Origin: Ziziphus jujuba
Lineage: Eukaryota > Streptophyta > Magnoliopsida > Rosales > Rhamnaceae
Direction: 5' to 3'
Length of the DNA stretch: 64,000 nt
Assembly: GCF_031755915.1 (NCBI RefSeq)
Contig: NC_083379.1
Span: 23,250,001-23,314,000, forward strand
Of the stretch, positions 59,705-64,000 are shown piece after piece (positions within the stretch are counted from its first letter, which is position 1; every line of letters begins with the position of its first letter). The position numbers and the translations under genes were made by a program. The notes beneath the pieces are model-generated. The model did no database searches and was not told the DNA's origin. It saw only the letters and a list, made by a program, of their open reading frames with translations.

Positions 59705-60050
59705 TGTAACAGCCCAGTCTACTTGCATGAGATATTATCTGCGTTGGACCCTGCCCGCATAGTTTTAAAAGGCCTTTCAAGGGAAAGATATCCATACTCT
59801 CTTGTAAGGCATGCTTCATTCTCCTTTCCAACCGATGTGGGATCTCACAATCCACCTTGGAGCCCAGCGTCCTCGCTGACACACCTATATGGGTATTGGC
59901 TCTGATACTAACTGTAACAGCCCAGTCCATCCGCATGAGATATTGTCCGCTTTGGGCCCCGCCCGCACAGTTTTAAAAGGCCTCTCAAGGGAAATGTATC
60001 CACACCAAGGCATGCTTCATTCCCCTTTCTAACCGATGTGGAATCTCACA
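59705..60050 (-). mobile_element. TRIM retrotransposon, complete, TSD TCAAT
   Basis: A terminal-repeat retrotransposon in miniature, 346 bp. Two direct LTRs (59705-59849, 145 bp; 59913-60050, 138 bp) each begin TGTAACAGCCCAGTC and end ATCTCACA on +. The 63 bp internal part has, on the minus strand, a primer-binding-like TAGTATCAGAGCC next to the right LTR and a purine-rich CCAAGGTGGAT next to the left LTR, so the element is in minus orientation. It is flanked by TCAAT (59700-59704 and 60051-60055). It has no coding capacity and lies in the protease region of the copia element. Related short repeats are widespread in eudicots. Confidence 0.92.
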
Positions 60051-61903
60051 TCAATCTTCATTCTAAATGTGATGGTACTGATGAGGTTGCGGTTGAAAAC
60101 AGTAATACCCTTTCTATAACTCATATTGGGTCCATTGAACTTTCTGGTTCTCCTAAACTATTATTATTATTTGTTGCTCTATATATACCTGGGATAACAT
60201 AGAATTTGCTTTCTATCTATAAGTTTATAATGATAATGAAAGAAGGACTTGTAGATTGGAACATTTCTACACCAGGGTCCACTTAGAGGAGGCATCTATG
60301 AATGGCCAAATGCAGTAGTTTTGCCTGTCCAGTTGTTTCCTCCTTCATTTACAATGTCAAAGTTAATCCTCAGCAATGGAATCATCGTCTCAGTTATATG
60401 TCCAATTCAATTTTTAGACAAGTTATTTCTTGTCATTCTTTATCATCTTAGATTTTAGACAATTTAGTTATAACTCTTGTCAGTACAACAGGCCTCATAA
60501 GTTGCCTTTAGGAGTCTTGTCTATGTCTAGCAGTCAACTATTATAATTAATATATTTAGATGTTTAGGGCCCTTCTCCTATCATGTCCCATGATGATTTC
60601 TCTTATTACGTTAGTTTTGTGATCACTTCATTGAGTATTTATGGTTATTTCCTTTTAAAAATAAATCTATGTTTATTTGATTTAAACGTGTATTTGAAAA
60701 ATATTTCCAAAAACCTATAATTTCATTTTGTTTTGATAATGAAGGTGAATTTGTCAAGGTTAAAACTTTTTTTCAAGCTCATGGCATAAGTTACTTTTTT
60801 ACTACACCACATACTCCTTAGCGTAATGGGTATGTTGAATGGTGTCATAAACAAATCCAAGAAACTGGAGTGTCTTTGCAAGCTAACGGTCATCTTCCTT
60901 CGAGCTTTTTAATGTATGCTTTTACCACTGCAGTATTTCTTACAAATCTTTACCTACGATGTAACTTACAAATAATATTTCTTCCTTTGAAAAATTATTT
61001 CATAGAGCTCCTAATTATACATCTGTCAAATCTTTTTGTTATCTTTGTTATCCATGGCTCAAAACTTATGCCAAACTTAAACTTGACTTAAAATCCATTC
61101 AGTGTATTTTTCTAGGGTATTTAACATAACAAAGTGGGTACAAATGTTATGACCCACAAATTGATAAACTTTACCATTCATGTCATGTTATTTTTGAAAT
61201 CTACTAAAGCAAATATGATTACCTCAATAAGATATTCCTTTCATTCTTCCTCTATGATGTTTATGGAATCTAGTTCTTTTGGGGTTATAGTTGATGATTG
61301 TTTATTAATTTCATTTTCTTAATTCCTATTCTAAGCAAGTCTACTCCTCAACGTTGGTGGAGGATTTCAATAGTCCCTCTACAATAGAGGTTACCCATTT
61401 CCATATTCCCTTCCCTGGTCCACATCATTATTCTCATTCCACTACAACCCACTATCTTCTCTGTCTTCTTCCCTATACAATTCAACTTATGCTTGTAGTC
61501 TCCAATTTTTCACCACCCTTTCTTGTGCATCCCCTAGAGTTCTCCCTTCATGGAAAATGGCAATCAATTGCCACTTGTTCCATTAACACAACCTAAAATT
61601 TCAAATACACATGCAGCACCCTCATCTACTACTCCCCCTCTACATCGACATCCTAGGAAGACTTGCTCTCTTAACAATATTTTTATGCTTTGAAAATTCC
61701 TAGATTTTTATATGGCAACAAAGCATTCCCTACCATCTTATACTGAGCCAAGGATGGTCACTCAAGCTTTGAAATTCTATGAGTGCATAGAGCCATTTCA
61801 ACTATATTTGATGCTATCTTTGAAAATCATACTTGGATACAAATGGATTTTTCAAAAAAACAGAATCCAAATGGTTTGTTTGAGAGGTACAAATTTCACT
61901 TTG

Positions 61904-63001
61904 TGATATAAATCTATGTCGACTTGCTCCTATACCCATATTAAATTAGCTCAGATCGAATCAGATTCTAATGGTCACCTTGACCTCTAATCAACCTATG
62001 ATCAGAAACCTTAGTATAGATCAAAGACGCCACAATATGTTATGGAATGTCCTATTGATAAGTTAAGTTAAAATACTCGTTCTTTATTTGGTGTTCTAGG
62101 TGTTCTAAAAGAACGAAAAAGAAATCTTTCTCATAAGTACTTTCTTGAGTGAATAATGATCTCCATTTTATTAAGAAAATAAGTCTTTAAATAGGCTAGA
62201 ATGACAAAAATTAAATCCCTAAACCAATAGGTAAAATTTAGCCAATAAGACTAAAGAAAGAGTAGTTGCCAATTTTCCTAAATCTTTCCTAATTTAATTT
62301 GTACTAATTAGTTCTTTAATTTTTAAATAAGAATTAATTAATTTACAATAAGAAATATTAAATATCAACCCTCCTAAATTAATTTATCCAGCAAATAATT
62401 AAATGAAAACAACAAACAAAGACTATTTCCTAATATAAAAGTCAAATTCCAAATTTGGAAAGTAGTCTATTAGCTTTCCAAATAAGCTGTTCTTGTCCAA
62501 TCTCCAACTAATTTAGGCTTCAAATATAATCCAATATTCCATATAGAATGCCTAGTAGGATTAAAACTAGTCCCCAAATGTTGCAATTGATTAGAATAGT
62601 CAAAGTTTGCTTGGAATGCAAGTAAACCACCTCTCAGTGCCAATTATGCAAAATTGGCCAATGTTGGAAGCTTGGATGCTATAAGGTGTGCTTGGGCATC
62701 CTTGCCTCTACCTTGATATGATTTTATGACCTCTTAGTGAGTTCAAACATGTTCATAGGCACACAAACTCATCCCTTGCTGCTTGAAGTCCTTAAATGCA
62801 TCGAAATAGCTTCCTGGGTCCATTTCTACCTTCAAAAACCTAGATGCTCAGCACGGGCTTAGAAACTTCTGATATTAATATACTTCTTGAAATTTAATTA
62901 CTCTTTGTATGAAACTAATAAGATTGTCCTTATACCTCTTAACTTGTGCCCTAGTAATTCTCTTGGTCTTCAGTTGTATAAGGTCAACACCCCAGCAACT
63001 A
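61904..63001 (-). mobile_element. Family A LTR copy g (right end truncated)
   Basis: Aligns along its length with the other family A LTRs. The last ~35 bp (the ...ATTCTCATCA end) is missing. On the minus strand an RT-start segment (GLPLIREIEHQ) is fused directly to the LTR-encoded AGVLT frame, so one deletion removed pol and the LTR tip together. Confidence 0.75.
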
Positions 63002-64000
63002 GATGTTTATGCTGGTGTTCAATCTCTCGAATAAGTGGTAAACCATTAGAAATCTCTTTCTGAAAGACATCATCGAACCCCAGCAAAGGAGAAGAAAAAG
63101 AGTTTGACAATATAGGCTCTTCTGAATTAGCTAAATGATTTAAATAAGCATCTTTATACAACATGATAAGCATAGGTTTCTTATTTAAAATGCTTTTTTA
63201 GTCTCACCTTGGCTAAGATAAAAGTTCATCTTTTTCTTTTCTTCTTTTTTCTTCTCTTTCTCTTTCTTTTCATTCTTAGGTCTAGAAGGCTTACTTGAGT
63301 GGTTAGGCTTGGCCTTGCTCTATTATAGGCTTGTTAAAGTCGTGGGTGGCATAATGGTCTTCTTTCTCTGCCATTCGGCTTCCCTCCTTTGTTGCATTTG
63401 CATTTGATCGCTAAACACCTCCCTTGGTGTTAATGGCTCAAGCTTAATCTTCTTGCCTTTGAATCAAAACACAATTGAGTTTTCTCAGCCATAATGTATG
63501 GTATTCTTTTCAAATTACCATGGTTTTCCCAACAGAATACTAAACTTTACCTTGGCTTGCTTATTTACTTTCATCTCTCCACCGTCATTAAGACATTGAA
63601 GCCTATATGGTTCTGGATGTTTTATTGTGGTTAAACCTAACTTCTCCACTACAACAGTGCTTATAACATTGGCCCAACTTCTACTATCTATAATCATACT
63701 ACAAATGTTACCTTGAATGTCACATTGAGTATGAAAGATGTTTTCCTTTGTACCCGATCCTCATTCTTATGAACGATCAAAACCCTATGTGCCACCAAGC
63801 TTAGGTCAGCCTTTGACACTTTCGGAGACACGGGTTCATCATGTTTCCTCTTTAAACTCTTCCTCAACATGTTCAGTCTCGGCTTCTGATGCTTCACTGT
63901 TTGATTCCAACTTTCCATTATGCTTTAAAACCGTAATCTTTACTGGTTGACAATATGTCCACATTCCTAACATTTAAAACATATAATATCATGAGCTCTA
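63002..64000 (-). pseudogene. Family A gag-protease-linker remnant
   Basis: Minus strand, from the right edge: a CCHC knuckle remnant (CFKC*ECGHIVNQ) near 63980-63940 and a Ser/Lys-rich spacer (63918-63700). A damaged protease follows at 63697-63515, whose active site reads IDSRSWANVIS (Gly to Arg) and which lacks the ~20 residues between KVKFSI and LLGKPW. Then come a low-complexity Lys/Glu-rich part and the linker to RT start (LIMLYKDAYLNHLANSEE, FDDVFQKEISNGLPLIREIE). Not functional. Confidence 0.8.

Larger units (their letters stand above)
58433..61903 (+). mobile_element. Third Ty1/copia element, 3'-truncated
   Basis: Plus-strand element. An LTR end (...TCCTTCA at 58602) is followed at once by the primer binding site TGGTATCAGAG (58603-58613). 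Gag starts at ATG 58669 (MSSSPSLSSFSLS), with UBN2-type capsid segments 58790-59220 (YSNYFPWKAQWDVLLIG). The protease is near 59643-59690 (SWLIDLGASHKS, DSGA degraded). GAG-pre-integrase is near 60360-60410. The integrase runs 60560-61100 (FDNEGEFVKVKTFF, FFTTPHTP), with a C-terminal part to 61230 (FLGYLT, SGYKCYDPQIDKLYHSCHVIF). RT breaks off at 61903 (NPNGLFERYKFHFV) where the family A gypsy LTR starts. The left LTR boundary is uncertain. Many stops and frameshifts. Confidence 0.8.
61904..64000 (-). mobile_element. Family A gypsy element, runs off the right edge
   Basis: Minus-strand copy inserted in the copia RT. The LTR portion is 61904 to about 63001 (TGATATAAATCTATG start, truncated at its other end) and the internal region is from 63002. 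It is more diverged from E1 and E2 than they are from each other. The left flank is CTTTG; the matching right flank lies outside the window. Confidence 0.8.

Noticed and set aside
59705..60050. Cassandra-type TRIM
   Set aside because: Cassandra LTRs carry a 5S rRNA-like core. No such motif is seen in these LTRs.
1..64000. CRISPR arrays, bacterial operons, riboswitches or an organellar insertion
   Set aside because: Direct repeats found are LTRs, tandem units or microsatellites. Genes have spliceosomal introns, and no plastid or mitochondrial gene cluster is present.

Overview
This is eukaryotic nuclear DNA from a flowering plant, most likely a eudicot. It is AT-rich, has GT-AG introns, and is dominated by LTR retrotransposons and other plant transposons. 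Only two host genes look intact. One is a LEUNIG/LEUNIG_HOMOLOG-type transcriptional corepressor (41148-54454, + strand, 17 exons, 677 aa). The other is the nuclear gene for plastid ribosomal protein S5 (57377-55497, - strand, 2 exons, 309 aa). They converge tail to tail with about 1 kb between their stop codons.

Left block (208-16035): one Ty3/gypsy family, here called family A, on the - strand. An outer element (E2) has its 5' LTR at 14909-16035. A second, larger member (E1, 6675-13325) is inserted in E2's internal region with a CTTCT target-site duplication. To the left, an [LTR + about 0.74 kb internal] unit is repeated three times, best explained by unequal exchange between LTRs. Two solo LTRs are nested in this block: an inverted family A LTR (6896-8032, TSD CAAAG) and a copia-like LTR (3009-4040, TSD GGATT). 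E1 and E2 share an internal deletion joining reverse transcriptase to the integrase C-terminus, so the family looks non-autonomous.

Middle block (17118-34285): a broken MuDR-type transposase (+) faces a broken Ulp1-like C48 protease gene with a DUF1985 domain (-). This is the gene pair of Kaonashi-type MULEs. A 5.3 kb tandem duplication (20259-25616 and 25617-30961) carries the N-terminal part of the Ulp1 gene, a degenerate pararetrovirus-like or gag-like ORF, and a copia LTR. The right-hand LTR copy is followed by the pol of that copia element (31152-34285).

Spacer (34286-40740): AT-rich DNA with long dinucleotide arrays, a divergent repeat pair and a possible inverted-repeat element. No gene was found there.

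Right block: intron 13 of the corepressor gene is 6.8 kb because it holds a two-LTR copia element (46571-52326), which itself contains a 973 bp hAT-type MITE with an 8 bp TSD. Beyond RPS5 lies a third copia element (+, about 58430-61903). It is interrupted by a complete 346 bp TRIM (TSD TCAAT) and then cut by another family A gypsy copy that runs off the window. I found no evidence for an undescribed functional system. The novelty here lies in how the elements are nested, amplified and deleted.
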